From Bacteroides ovatus (lineage in GTDB: Bacteria; Bacteroidota; Bacteroidia; Bacteroidales; Bacteroidaceae), in assembly GCF_001314995.1 (NCBI RefSeq), contig NZ_CP012938.1:4712001-4776000 (forward strand): a stretch of 64,000 nucleotides of DNA. The letters are read 5' to 3'. The position numbers were made by a program, and so were the translations under genes. Of this stretch, positions 8,173 through 16,950 are shown in pieces (positions within the stretch are counted from its first letter, which is position 1; the number at the start of each line of letters is the position of its first letter). Under the pieces are notes generated by a model. It made no database searches and had not been told where the DNA came from. It saw only the letters and a list, made by a program, of their open reading frames with translations.

Positions 8173-8982
8173 TCATAAATTGTATAGGGTTGCTTGTATA
8201 TTATTGAACTTTTCTGAAATCTTTTTTTGTTCCTGTTCATTGGCAATCATCCAGACCGTACTAAGAACTTCGGCTTCCAACGGGTCGGGGGACAGGATAG
8301 AACTTGCTTTTCGTTGTTCATTAAATATGCCTGTAAGCGGATTCATAATGTGTCCGGTATATTGTAACGTATTGCCGGAAGTGGATAATGCTGTATCCTG
8401 CAGATCGAATTCTTTTAGAAGAGACTGATTGTACGGGTTCAGAAAACTGACTTTCCAACAATCTCCATAAGGATGATGTCCTATACCCAGGATCGAACTG
8501 TTTCCAAAATTAGCAAATGCATCACTAATATTCTCCTGTTCAATGAATCTTCTTATTTTCTTCAAAGCATATCCTTTGGCAAAACCTCCAAAATCAAGTG
8601 AAATATCAGGAGATGTAAAGGAGATACATGAATGTTCATGAAGTTGTATTCTGGAGAAGTCTTTTAATGTAATGTCGAATAAGTGCGAAGTGCTCTCGTA
8701 ATAGTATGAGCAAAGCTGTAAGATTGATTCCATCTCTTTGCTGATTTGAATCTTGCTTTGAGAAGTATGACTATTAATCTTGGAAACTTCACTATGAGGA
8801 TCAAAACGATTTAATATTTTATCCAATCGCTCCAGCTCATAGGTGATATCTGCCCAAAGTGTATTCAATCGGTCGATATCGGAATGAATGAGCAGGATAT
8901 CGAATCGGGTCCCCATGATATGAGGAATGAAGCCATGAAACATGGCTTCATTTTTATAATATTTGCATCTTGTTTCTAACAC
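8173..8982 (-). CDS. ApbE-family FAD:protein FMN transferase
   Basis: 269 residues. ApbE proteins attach FMN to Thr/Ser of exported redox proteins. The family motifs are visible: HIMGTRFDIL, SLDFGGFAKGYALKK, ANFGNSS, STSGNTLQYTG followed by HIMNPLTG, and PLEAEVLSTVW. In the last, the usual EAD metal ligand appears as EAE (Asp to Glu), with the following Thr kept. No signal peptide is apparent, unlike many ApbE proteins, although an alternative ATG at 8943 would start just before HGFIPHIMG. It lies between two exported Gfo/Idh genes with 1 and 12 bp gaps. No protein with an obvious flavinylation motif is encoded nearby, so the acceptor is unknown. Confidence 0.8.
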   Translation of the reverse strand: MLETRCKYYKNEAMFHGFIPHIMGTRFDILLIHSDIDRLNTLWADITYELERLDKILNRFDPHSEVSKINSHTSQSKIQISKEMESILQLCSYYYESTSHLFDITLKDFSRIQLHEHSCISFTSPDISLDFGGFAKGYALKKIRRFIEQENISDAFANFGNSSILGIGHHPYGDCWKVSFLNPYNQSLLKEFDLQDTALSTSGNTLQYTGHIMNPLTGIFNEQRKASSILSPDPLEAEVLSTVWMIANEQEQKKISEKFNNIQATLYNL

Positions 8983-8994
8983 CTATTGTTTTGT

Positions 8995-10404
8995 TTATTT
9001 ATTTCCTATCTTTGCCATTTCTACAGCAGTAGTAGTAATGTAATATTTAGCTAGTGTATTTTCATTTTCCCATTCCGGCATATCCTTATTGTCTACATAA
9101 TGTAGGAAAGCCTTTGCCACTTTGCTGAAATGTTCTTCGTGTCCTAACCGTTTTTCCTGTGGTATGTCAATCAGATAAGTTCCATTCTTTTTGTTTTTGA
9201 CAGATAAGAACGGATAAGTTATTTGAAGCTGTTCCACTGTTTTTTGTAATTGAGCTTCAAATGTCCGATTGTCAATGTCCGGTTCTTTCTGTATATATAG
9301 CTCTTTTACAAATCCATTTTTTTCATCCTGAACGATTTTTAAAGTGGCTTTACTTCCTTTCTTTATGGAAGTAAATGTATCTCCTCCGTTAGTGGGTGGA
9401 GTATAATTCCATGTGACTTTCATTCCTATACAAATCCCTTTAACGGTATAGTTGAGGCTTCCGTTTGCCATCACTTCCAATACATCGTTTTTTATGTATC
9501 GATTAAGATAAGTGGGAAAAGAATCGATTTGTGTCGATTGACTGAACTCTGTTAATGTAATTGGAGTTGGCCAGTGTTTGGCGGTATTCACAGTGACATC
9601 TGATTGATAATGAATCGTTTCATCAGGAAAACATTGCCAGTTGATGAGGTCGATCAGATGTGTTGTAACATCTGCAATGCCTTCTCCTTGTTGCTCTACA
9701 TCATAATACCATGCCGGGCGAGTTAATGGTTTGCCAGAAACAGTCTTGAAAAAATGATGTACGCTTTCCATTATGACAGATGGATTGTCCGGTGAACCTT
9801 TTTGTAAATCTCCGAATAATTCCGTCTGATGCAAAAGCTCTTTTTCTATGATATTGAGAATATCATATCGTTCCGTCATCAGATCGTATAAAAGAAGATT
9901 CTTTTCTTTGGCGAGTTGATAGGCTTCTGTCAATAACTTGAAATCCTGTGGATTGATAGCCAGTGGCTTATCGGCAAGGACATGATATCCGGCTTTGATA
10001 GACTCCATGATATAGCGCGTCTTTTTTTGATTGTTTCCAGCCAATACTACTACATTACCTTTATGATCGGCAAGCATTTTCTGGAGATAATCATCTCCGG
10101 TATATACTTGTTTTTTCCATGTCGTAGGAGATTCCGCCCGCTGGTTATAGGAATCAATGCTTTCCTGATATTGATTGACGCCTGTTCCTTCGGGGGCATA
10201 TATCCGGATGGTGTCACTGACATCTGTCAATGTCTCTTTTTGAAGCAGGCTGGCATGGAAATGTCCGGGATCGAGTACTACTATTTCCAATTGGGGTAGA
10301 TCATTTGTCTCCATCCTATTCGCAGCTTGCTTTTTCGAGAAAGAACAAGAAACGACTATAAATAAAATTGCTATAATGGCAGTCCCTTTATATATAGATT
10401 TCAT
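8995..10404 (-). CDS. Gfo/Idh-like lipoprotein with putative oxidoreductase C-terminal domain
   Basis: 469 residues with lipobox VVSC near residue 20. The fold pattern of Gfo/Idh is present (HVLADKPLAINPQ, GEGIADVTTHLIDLINW), but the first strand-loop is VVLDPGHFHASLLQ in place of the glycine-rich GxGxxG. Classical NAD binding is therefore doubtful. The C-terminal third matches what is annotated in Bacteroides as the putative oxidoreductase C-terminal domain (Pfam Oxidoreduct_C, as I recall it). It is operonic with the following ApbE gene and the preceding Sec-exported relative. The role is likely sugar binding or redox in the periplasm, and the reaction is unknown. Confidence 0.78.
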   Translation of the reverse strand: MKSIYKGTAIIAILFIVVSCSFSKKQAANRMETNDLPQLEIVVLDPGHFHASLLQKETLTDVSDTIRIYAPEGTGVNQYQESIDSYNQRAESPTTWKKQVYTGDDYLQKMLADHKGNVVVLAGNNQKKTRYIMESIKAGYHVLADKPLAINPQDFKLLTEAYQLAKEKNLLLYDLMTERYDILNIIEKELLHQTELFGDLQKGSPDNPSVIMESVHHFFKTVSGKPLTRPAWYYDVEQQGEGIADVTTHLIDLINWQCFPDETIHYQSDVTVNTAKHWPTPITLTEFSQSTQIDSFPTYLNRYIKNDVLEVMANGSLNYTVKGICIGMKVTWNYTPPTNGGDTFTSIKKGSKATLKIVQDEKNGFVKELYIQKEPDIDNRTFEAQLQKTVEQLQITYPFLSVKNKKNGTYLIDIPQEKRLGHEEHFSKVAKAFLHYVDNKDMPEWENENTLAKYYITTTAVEMAKIGNK

Positions 10405-10408
10405 TCTC

Positions 10409-11416
10409 TTACTTTTTATAGGTTTTGATTAGTTTTCGTGCATCTTTCAAACCTTTTTGATAAGCTTCTTCCAATGTGACAATTCTTCCATTCTCTGCTT
10501 TACTCATATTGGATGCTTTCATAAAAGTGAATATTTCGATTGTCTCTTCTTTGGATATAGGTGAAATTCCTGTTTGAAAGTATTTAAGAATCTGCTCAAG
10601 AAGCGCTTTATAACCTTGGTAACCTCCTGCGGCTACTGCTCCTTTTGAAGTATAGGCAGTTCCACCATAAATTTGCGGTCCTTTTATAATCGCTCTGAAA
10701 GTTCCGATTCTACCATCTTTCCATCGTCCTACTACTACATCCCCTCTATCTGAAGACATCCGGTTGACTGATTCGCATCCTGTCCCCATAATTGTGTATA
10801 ATGTTTCTACTCCATGAATACCATAGAAACCGAAATCCGGATGCGTTGGTTCCACTTTGTGAGGAGAATAACAATCGGCTCCAAGGATTTTGCCAAATTC
10901 TCCATTTCTTAATTTCTGGTTTTGAGGAGTAAATCTAAGAGCAGAAGAGGAGAAAACAGGTGCATTGTATTTTTCTGCCATTTCATAAATAGCGATTGCA
11001 TCTCCTAAAGTAGCTCCGATAGGTTTGTCAATATAGCATATCTTACCTGATTTGAATACCTCGACGGCTTGTTCCAAATGTAGTCTGCCATCATTGGTTT
11101 CCAAAAGGACACAGTCTACTTTTTCCAGTAAATCTGCTATTGATGAGGTGATTTCCACGCCATTTGCTTTGACCTTTTCAATGTATCCGGGGATTCGTTC
11201 GTAACTGGATTGAATAGTCTTTGAACCGTACGGATACGCTGCTACTACCCTAAAACCTTTGGAAAAGGTCTCATCCGAACCACTATTAATCAATTCGGTG
11301 AAAGCGGTGGAATGGGATGTGTCCAGACCAATAATTCCGATCCGCATAACTTTTTGTGCGTGTATACTGAAGCTGATAGCCAGTAGTATAAGAAGAAGTG
11401 AGATTCTGTTTTTCAT
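10409..11416 (-). CDS. Secreted Gfo/Idh/MocA-like protein
   Basis: 335 residues with a Sec signal peptide ending SIHAQ. The first strand-loop reads MRIGIIGLDTSHSTAF, lacking the third glycine of the dinucleotide motif and sharing a D-x-x-H pattern with the neighbouring lipoprotein (LDPGHFHA). The motif KICYIDKPIGATLGD keeps the EKP-like lysine-proline (DKP). The C-terminal domain is short. The adjacent gene at 8995-10404 has the same peculiarity, and the two may form a pair. It is 6 bp after the NagB-like gene, in the susC operon. Confidence 0.75.
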   Translation of the reverse strand: MKNRISLLLILLAISFSIHAQKVMRIGIIGLDTSHSTAFTELINSGSDETFSKGFRVVAAYPYGSKTIQSSYERIPGYIEKVKANGVEITSSIADLLEKVDCVLLETNDGRLHLEQAVEVFKSGKICYIDKPIGATLGDAIAIYEMAEKYNAPVFSSSALRFTPQNQKLRNGEFGKILGADCYSPHKVEPTHPDFGFYGIHGVETLYTIMGTGCESVNRMSSDRGDVVVGRWKDGRIGTFRAIIKGPQIYGGTAYTSKGAVAAGGYQGYKALLEQILKYFQTGISPISKEETIEIFTFMKASNMSKAENGRIVTLEEAYQKGLKDARKLIKTYKK

Positions 11417-11422
11417 AATCCT

Positions 11423-12214
11423 TTATAAATTAATTCTTTCTGCACTTTCCGGATCCAAATATAACGAAGAATTTTCTTTTCTTCGCAATATGCTGGCCGG
11501 ACATTTTTCTGAAACTTCACCATAAACAGTCTGATAGACTGCTTGAGCTTTATTTTTGAACGGGACGATGCAAAACATCCATTCAGCTTTTAGCAAAGCC
11601 GGTATCGTGAGTGTTAAAGCTTCTTTGGGTACTAAGTCTAGTGTCATGAAGCATTTTTCATTGACTTGCTGTTGGCGACATATTGGATCCAGCTCAACTA
11701 CTTTCACAAGTTTGGGATCATTAAAGTCTGCTACATCCGGATCATTGAAAGCAATATGCCCATTTTCTCCAATTCCCAGACAAACGATGTCAACCGGGTG
11801 CTTAGTCAGCAAGTCTGCATATCGCTGACATTCCTCTTCAAGGTTTTCCGCCAGGCCATTCAGATAGTTGACTTTCTTGAAAGGAACTTTGTCAAAGATA
11901 CGAATTCTAAGGAAATGTCCAAAACTTTGTGGGGCTTCCGGATGTATACCGATGTATTCATCCATATGAAAAGCGTTTATTCTGGTCCAGTCGATGCGTT
12001 TGTCATGAATCAGATGACTCAAAAACTCATTTTGTGAGGGGGCAGCGGCGAAAATCATATTTATTTCCGGTTTGCTTTCCAATAAGCGACAAATTTGGTC
12101 GCCGACTTCTTTTGCGGCTGCACTGCCCATCTCTTGAATGGACGGGAAAATTCGAACTGTTAATTGTTCCTGCTGAAAAACTTTGGTCTTCGTTTCATTT
12201 AGTATAGATAACAT
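11423..12214 (-). CDS. NagB-like glucosamine-6-phosphate deaminase/isomerase, divergent subfamily
   Basis: 263 residues. FHMDEYIGIHPEAPQSFG is the NagB active-site segment with the conserved Asp. The second motif is GIGENGHIAFNDP: compared by eye with E. coli NagB (NDGHIAFNEP), the general-base Asp141 is Asn, as also in Bacillus NagB, and Glu148 is Asp, while the histidine is kept. The phosphate-loop region is AAAPSQNEFL instead of the usual TGxTP. This set of changes marks a separate NagB-like subfamily. The 20-bp overlap with the NagA-like gene implies coupled translation. It probably acts on an amino-sugar phosphate, but the exact substrate is not secure. Confidence 0.75.
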   Translation of the reverse strand: MLSILNETKTKVFQQEQLTVRIFPSIQEMGSAAAKEVGDQICRLLESKPEINMIFAAAPSQNEFLSHLIHDKRIDWTRINAFHMDEYIGIHPEAPQSFGHFLRIRIFDKVPFKKVNYLNGLAENLEEECQRYADLLTKHPVDIVCLGIGENGHIAFNDPDVADFNDPKLVKVVELDPICRQQQVNEKCFMTLDLVPKEALTLTIPALLKAEWMFCIVPFKNKAQAVYQTVYGEVSEKCPASILRRKENSSLYLDPESAERINL

Positions 12215-13382
12215 GGCCTTTTAATATTGTATTATTTATATTTATTTGATTATCAAAAATGACTATGTCGGCATCCTTACCGATTTCTAAAGAACCTTTT
12301 TCTTTGTCAATATGAAGAATACGGGCGGGCGTCAGGCTCATCATACGGACGGCGTCAATGAGAGGAACACCGGCTAAATATATCATGGTTCGAACCAGTC
12401 GGTCGGTTGTTGCAACACTACCGGCAAAAGCTTTCCGATCCGGCATTTTGGCCACTCCGTCTTCGATAATGACTTTCTGACCGTTGTTGAGGCTACCTAA
12501 TATCGATTCACCGTCCGGCATACCCGCTCCTCTCATGGCATCAGTGCAGAGGGCTGTTTTATCAACTCCTTTGAACTTGTATACGAATTGGAGCAGGGGT
12601 TTCGGAAGATGTATGCCATCGGCAATAATCTCCACTGTCATATCTTCAATCAAGTAGGTGGCTTCTACTACTCCGGCATAGCGGAAAGCATTTTTGCGGG
12701 TCACTGATGACATGGCCGAATAAAGGTGGGTCACATGTGTATAACCTGCTGTAAAGGCTTTCTCAACTTCTTCATAAATCGCGTCGGTATGAGCGATGGA
12801 GGGGAGAATATGATGTTGTTGCAGAGTTTGCCCTAGTGCTAGAGCACCCTCCAACTCAGGAGCTACGCTCCAACGGATAATATCTTTTGAGGCTTCCAGA
12901 ATGGCATTATATTCTTCTGCTTGCGGCTTTTTCAGGAAGTTCGGGTCTTGCGCACCACATTGTTTCGGTGAAAAGTAAGGTCCTTCCAAATGTAAACCGA
13001 TAAACTGCGAACCATTGATATTCATTTCTTTGGCTTTCCGATATACGGTAAACGTCGTCATTAACTCCTCAATAGTGCTGGTGAGTGTGGTGGGAACCAT
13101 TGCGGTAGTACCATACTTGGCATGTGTCTCGGCCACTCCGAGAAAAGCCTCAACAGTACCATCCATGAAGTCATGTCCTCCTCCTCCGTGGATATGCATG
13201 TCGATGAATCCTGGTGAAACATAATTCTGACGGGCGTCTATTACCTTGTCACCGACGAGCGGTTGATAGCTTCCATTGGGAATAATCTGCTCAATTTTTC
13301 CATTTTCGCATATCAATGTTTGGCCCATTTCTATGCCTGTTGGCAGGATGAGTTTTCCATTTGTTATGATGAGTCTTTCCAT
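12195..13382 (-). CDS. NagA-like N-acetylglucosamine-6-phosphate deacetylase
   Basis: 395-residue amidohydrolase. The metal-site and catalytic motifs are all visible: GFIDMHIHGGGG (HxH), GLHLEGPYFSP (Glu), PSIAHTDA (His), VTHLYSAM (His) and LCTDAMRGAG (catalytic Asp). Canonical NagA has HLYNAM/HLFNAM; here Asn is replaced by Ser, and the following PG-containing loop is changed (SSVTRKNAFRYAG). It pairs with the divergent NagB-like gene downstream, overlapping it by 20 bp. The expected reaction is deacetylation of an N-acetylhexosamine 6-phosphate. No kinase to make such a phosphate is encoded in this operon. Confidence 0.82.
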   Translation of the reverse strand: MERLIITNGKLILPTGIEMGQTLICENGKIEQIIPNGSYQPLVGDKVIDARQNYVSPGFIDMHIHGGGGHDFMDGTVEAFLGVAETHAKYGTTAMVPTTLTSTIEELMTTFTVYRKAKEMNINGSQFIGLHLEGPYFSPKQCGAQDPNFLKKPQAEEYNAILEASKDIIRWSVAPELEGALALGQTLQQHHILPSIAHTDAIYEEVEKAFTAGYTHVTHLYSAMSSVTRKNAFRYAGVVEATYLIEDMTVEIIADGIHLPKPLLQFVYKFKGVDKTALCTDAMRGAGMPDGESILGSLNNGQKVIIEDGVAKMPDRKAFAGSVATTDRLVRTMIYLAGVPLIDAVRMMSLTPARILHIDKEKGSLEIGKDADIVIFDNQININNTILKGHVIYTK

Positions 13383-13399
13383 ATTATTTCGTTTTTAAT

Positions 13400-14716
13400 T
13401 TATTTCCAGGAGTCTATTTTATGACCTTTAACTGCAAAGAAAACCAAATATAAAAAACAGGGAATCAATACCCAATAACCGAAACGCAGACTATACATAT
13501 CTGCCAGATGACCATATATCAGAGGCAGAATGGCATTGCCACATAATCCCATGATAAGAAGAGAGGAACCGGTTTTGGTGAATTTCCCTAGTCCATGAAT
13601 GGAAAGTGGCCAGATACCTGCGTAGATTAAAGCATTCGGGAAACCCAATGCGTTCAGAAAGAAAATGGAGGCATTGGCATGATGACCGAACAGAGTTACT
13701 TCAAAATCTGCAAATACAACTCCGAATGAAAGGAGTAATCCGATGATGGTACAACCTATAAGTGCATTTTTTTGTGAAACATATTTGGGTATTAACAGGA
13801 TCCCCAGCAGATAACCAATCATAGTACAGGCCAATGTATATGAGGGAAATGTTTTAGCTTCGAGCAGGTCCATACCCATCGAATTGGCATAATTAATGAT
13901 TGTATCAATTGCGATAACTTGTGTTCCTACATGAAGAAATATAGCCACTGCTCCCAAGATAAGGTAAGGAAAGTCGAAAATACTTTTTCTGGTGTGATGG
14001 TGGCTACCTGTATCTTCCGTGCTGTTTTCTTCGTCTGTGTTGATTTCAGGCAGAATGGAGTAACGGATACCGATACCGGTAAACAGTAAAATAACGCCTA
14101 GAACAGCATAAGGCACAATGACGCGTTGTATTAATTCGTCAAGCATAGCGTTCTTTGTGACTATGTCTAAAGTCCCCGATTCTATAGTGGCAAAAAGCTC
14201 CTTGTCGGTAACATTTAATATCAATGCAGCAAATATGAGTGGTGAGACGATACCTGCGAATTTATTGCATATTCCCATAATACTGATTCGTCTGGCGGCA
14301 CTATCAATAGGACCGATAATAGTGACATAAGGATTAGCAGCAGTTTGCAATATGGCTAATCCGGTACCGATGGAAAACAGACCGGCCAGGAATATCTCGA
14401 ACTGACGGGCTAATGCTGCCGGAACAAATAAGAAAGCTCCTAAGGCGGTAAGCATAAAACCATACATAATACCTCGCTTGAATCCCACTTTCTTGAGAAG
14501 TACTCCCGAGGGGATAGCCATTACAAAGTAGGCGATATAAAATGCAAAGGCGACAAAATAGGATTCGAAATGTGTCAGTTCACAGGATATGCGGAAGTAT
14601 GGAATCAGTATGGCATTGACCCACGACACAAATCCGAAGATAAAGAACATCCCTGCCAGAATTGCAATTGATATGTAGTATGTCTTTTTGCTGCTTATAA
14701 GGTTATTGTTTCCCAT
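13400..14716 (-). CDS. Sugar MFS transporter (FucP/GluP/NagP type)
   Basis: 438 residues with about 12 hydrophobic helices. It contains FVSWVNAILIPYF in helix 1, LKKVGFKRGIMYG in the first cytoplasmic loop, and ILQTAANPYVTIIGP, the signature of the FucP/GluP family of proton-coupled sugar importers. A charged central loop (TDEENSTEDTGSHHHTRK) separates the two halves. It sits 6 bp from the GH3 gene and just before nagA-like, so it likely imports the monosaccharide released in the periplasm. Confidence 0.85.
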   Translation of the reverse strand: MGNNNLISSKKTYYISIAILAGMFFIFGFVSWVNAILIPYFRISCELTHFESYFVAFAFYIAYFVMAIPSGVLLKKVGFKRGIMYGFMLTALGAFLFVPAALARQFEIFLAGLFSIGTGLAILQTAANPYVTIIGPIDSAARRISIMGICNKFAGIVSPLIFAALILNVTDKELFATIESGTLDIVTKNAMLDELIQRVIVPYAVLGVILLFTGIGIRYSILPEINTDEENSTEDTGSHHHTRKSIFDFPYLILGAVAIFLHVGTQVIAIDTIINYANSMGMDLLEAKTFPSYTLACTMIGYLLGILLIPKYVSQKNALIGCTIIGLLLSFGVVFADFEVTLFGHHANASIFFLNALGFPNALIYAGIWPLSIHGLGKFTKTGSSLLIMGLCGNAILPLIYGHLADMYSLRFGYWVLIPCFLYLVFFAVKGHKIDSWK

Positions 14717-14722
14717 GTGTTT

Positions 14723-16927
14723 TTATTTTTTCAGTTCGAAATCTTTCTGTAATTTGATGTCCCGTGACGATGCGCCTATTAATACAGTAAACATACCCGG
14801 TTCGTCTTTCCAGCGTTTGCTTTCGGTATCGTAGTATTGTAAGGCGCGGCGCGGTAACTTGATAGTGACTTGTTTGGATTCACCCGGTTTTAAGCCAACC
14901 TTAGTGAACCCTTTTAATTCTTTAAACGGGCGTTCTACAGAACATTTGTTTTGATGCAAATATAACTGTGCAATTTCCTGGCCATATCGTTTTCCTGTGT
15001 TAGTAACGGTGAATGATACGGCAAACTCTGTGTCTGAGTCTTTCCATACAGGTTTCATCTTTATGTTTGAATAAGTAAAAGTGGTATAGGATAATCCATA
15101 ACCGAATTCAAATAGGGGGACTACACGGTAAGTATCGAAGTAGCGGTAGCCGACCATAAGCCCTTCCTTGAAACGGACGGTGTCGTTTATACCCGGATAT
15201 TCTCCAAATACGTGATCAGGCATATCTTCCAGACGCTTACACCAGGTAGTAGTCAGTTTTCCCGAAGGATTGACTTCTCCAAACAATGTACGTGCTAGTG
15301 CATTTCCTCCTTCCATCCCTAGAAAACTGCCGTGCAGTAATGCCGTAGCATCATTATACCATTCTCCTATCTCGACGGGGCCACCGGAGATTAGTACCAC
15401 TACAGTGTTGGGATTAACCTCCAGGATACCTTTTAATAATCTGTCCTGTTGGTAGGGAAGCTTTAAATTCGGCTTGTCATACCCTTCACAGTCAGAACCA
15501 TGTTCGTGGGAGGTTCCACCTATATAGATTACCAATTCTGCTTGGGCAGCTGTATTGATTGCTTTCTTATATAGCTCTTCATCGGATTTATCAAATTCGT
15601 TCGTGAACCAATGGCCAACCTTATACGCCTTTTTACTCAATTGATAACCGGGTGCATATTCGATCCGGGCCTTTCCATCTAAAAGATTTTGTAGCCCTTC
15701 CAAAGGAGTAACTTCATATTTAGCTTTAAGTTTTGTACTGCCACCTCCTGCTGCAAATACTTCGGTCGCATTTGCGCCAATCACTGCGACATTCTTGTAT
15801 TGTGCAGGGTCTAGTGGTAGCATATCTTTGGAATTCTTCAATAATACCAATGATTCCTCCGCTATTTCTCTGGCAGCCTTAGTATGGGCAGGTATTGCAA
15901 GTTTGGCTGCCATGCCTGTGGTGTCATAAGGAGCTTGTCCTATTAAATCAAGTCGAATCATCAATTTCAGAATATTACGTACTTTTTTGTTGACAGCTTC
16001 TTCCGGAATCTCTCCATTACGTACTTTCTTCAATAAAGGATCGGCTAAATAATATTTATTGAAAGCATATTTCCCATTTTCTTTGATGCTTGTTCCCATT
16101 TCGACATCCATACCACACAGAGCTGTTCGCTCTGTGTTATGGACTGCATTCCAGTCTGATACGACTAATCCGTCAAATCCTAGTTCATCACGAAGTAAAG
16201 TATCAAGAAGATAAGGACTTTCCGTACACCACAACCCTCGAACCTTGTTATATGCCGCCATGGCTGCCATGGCTCCACCTCGTTGTATGGCAGCTTCAAA
16301 AGCCGGAAGATAAATTTCGTGTAAGGTGCGTTCGTCTACTTCTACACTCACTTTGTACTGGTTGTATGCCTGGCTATTCAGAGCAAAATGCTTCACACAA
16401 GAGGCTACTCCCTGTGACTGTACTCCTTGTATATATGGAACAGCCAGTTCACCGGAGAAGAAAGGATCCTCGCTGAAATATTCCCAATTACGTCCATTGA
16501 GTAAGGAACGGTGAATGTTGACTCCCGGAGCCAGGCTCACATGCTTACCGCGTGCTTTACATTCAGCTCCAAGAACTTCTCCATATAGCTGTGCCAGATC
16601 ACGGTTCCAAGTAGATGCTAAGGCGCTTAATGCAGGTAGATAGCTACATGCGTCGTTATCCCATCGGGCGGATTCCCACCCATTGGCTACTCCCTCAAAT
16701 CTTACTCCGTGAGGTCCGTCGGAGTAGTGCAGGTCGGGGATGCCAAGCCTTGGAACACCGGTACTTGAAAACATCGTGTTACTGTGCAACATTCCAATTT
16801 TCTCTTCCAAAGTCATTTGTGATAATAAACTTTCTATCTGTTTATCAGTACTTGCTACTTTATTACCAGTCAGGCAGGAGGAGAATATAATCAGAATCAG
16901 CCAGCTATATGGAGTCAGTCTTTTCAT
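14723..16927 (-). CDS. GH3 glycosidase, lipoprotein (beta-glucosidase type)
   Basis: 734 residues with lipobox FSSC at residue 18. It has the GH3 N-terminal barrel (LHYSDGPHGVRFEG, CVKHFALNSQAYNQ), the nucleophile Asp258 in GLVVSDWNAVH, the GH3 C-terminal domain (VVLISGGPVEIGEWY, GTSHEHGSDCEGYDKPNL) and a C-terminal fibronectin-III-like domain (PFKELKGFTKVGLKPGESK). The domain order is that of BglX-type beta-glucosidases. It is in the susC operon and probably trims oligosaccharides in the periplasm before import by the adjacent MFS carrier. The linkage is not determinable from sequence alone. Confidence 0.9.
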   Translation of the reverse strand: MKRLTPYSWLILIIFSSCLTGNKVASTDKQIESLLSQMTLEEKIGMLHSNTMFSSTGVPRLGIPDLHYSDGPHGVRFEGVANGWESARWDNDACSYLPALSALASTWNRDLAQLYGEVLGAECKARGKHVSLAPGVNIHRSLLNGRNWEYFSEDPFFSGELAVPYIQGVQSQGVASCVKHFALNSQAYNQYKVSVEVDERTLHEIYLPAFEAAIQRGGAMAAMAAYNKVRGLWCTESPYLLDTLLRDELGFDGLVVSDWNAVHNTERTALCGMDVEMGTSIKENGKYAFNKYYLADPLLKKVRNGEIPEEAVNKKVRNILKLMIRLDLIGQAPYDTTGMAAKLAIPAHTKAAREIAEESLVLLKNSKDMLPLDPAQYKNVAVIGANATEVFAAGGGSTKLKAKYEVTPLEGLQNLLDGKARIEYAPGYQLSKKAYKVGHWFTNEFDKSDEELYKKAINTAAQAELVIYIGGTSHEHGSDCEGYDKPNLKLPYQQDRLLKGILEVNPNTVVVLISGGPVEIGEWYNDATALLHGSFLGMEGGNALARTLFGEVNPSGKLTTTWCKRLEDMPDHVFGEYPGINDTVRFKEGLMVGYRYFDTYRVVPLFEFGYGLSYTTFTYSNIKMKPVWKDSDTEFAVSFTVTNTGKRYGQEIAQLYLHQNKCSVERPFKELKGFTKVGLKPGESKQVTIKLPRRALQYYDTESKRWKDEPGMFTVLIGASSRDIKLQKDFELKK

Positions 16928-16950
16928 ACTAGAATACTTGTTGTCTTTGA

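Noticed and set aside
5172..11416. Complete 3-keto-glycoside degradation pathway
   Set aside because: Only the Gfo/Idh components are present. The DUF1080-type lyase and AP-endonuclease-like hydratase that I would expect are not encoded here.
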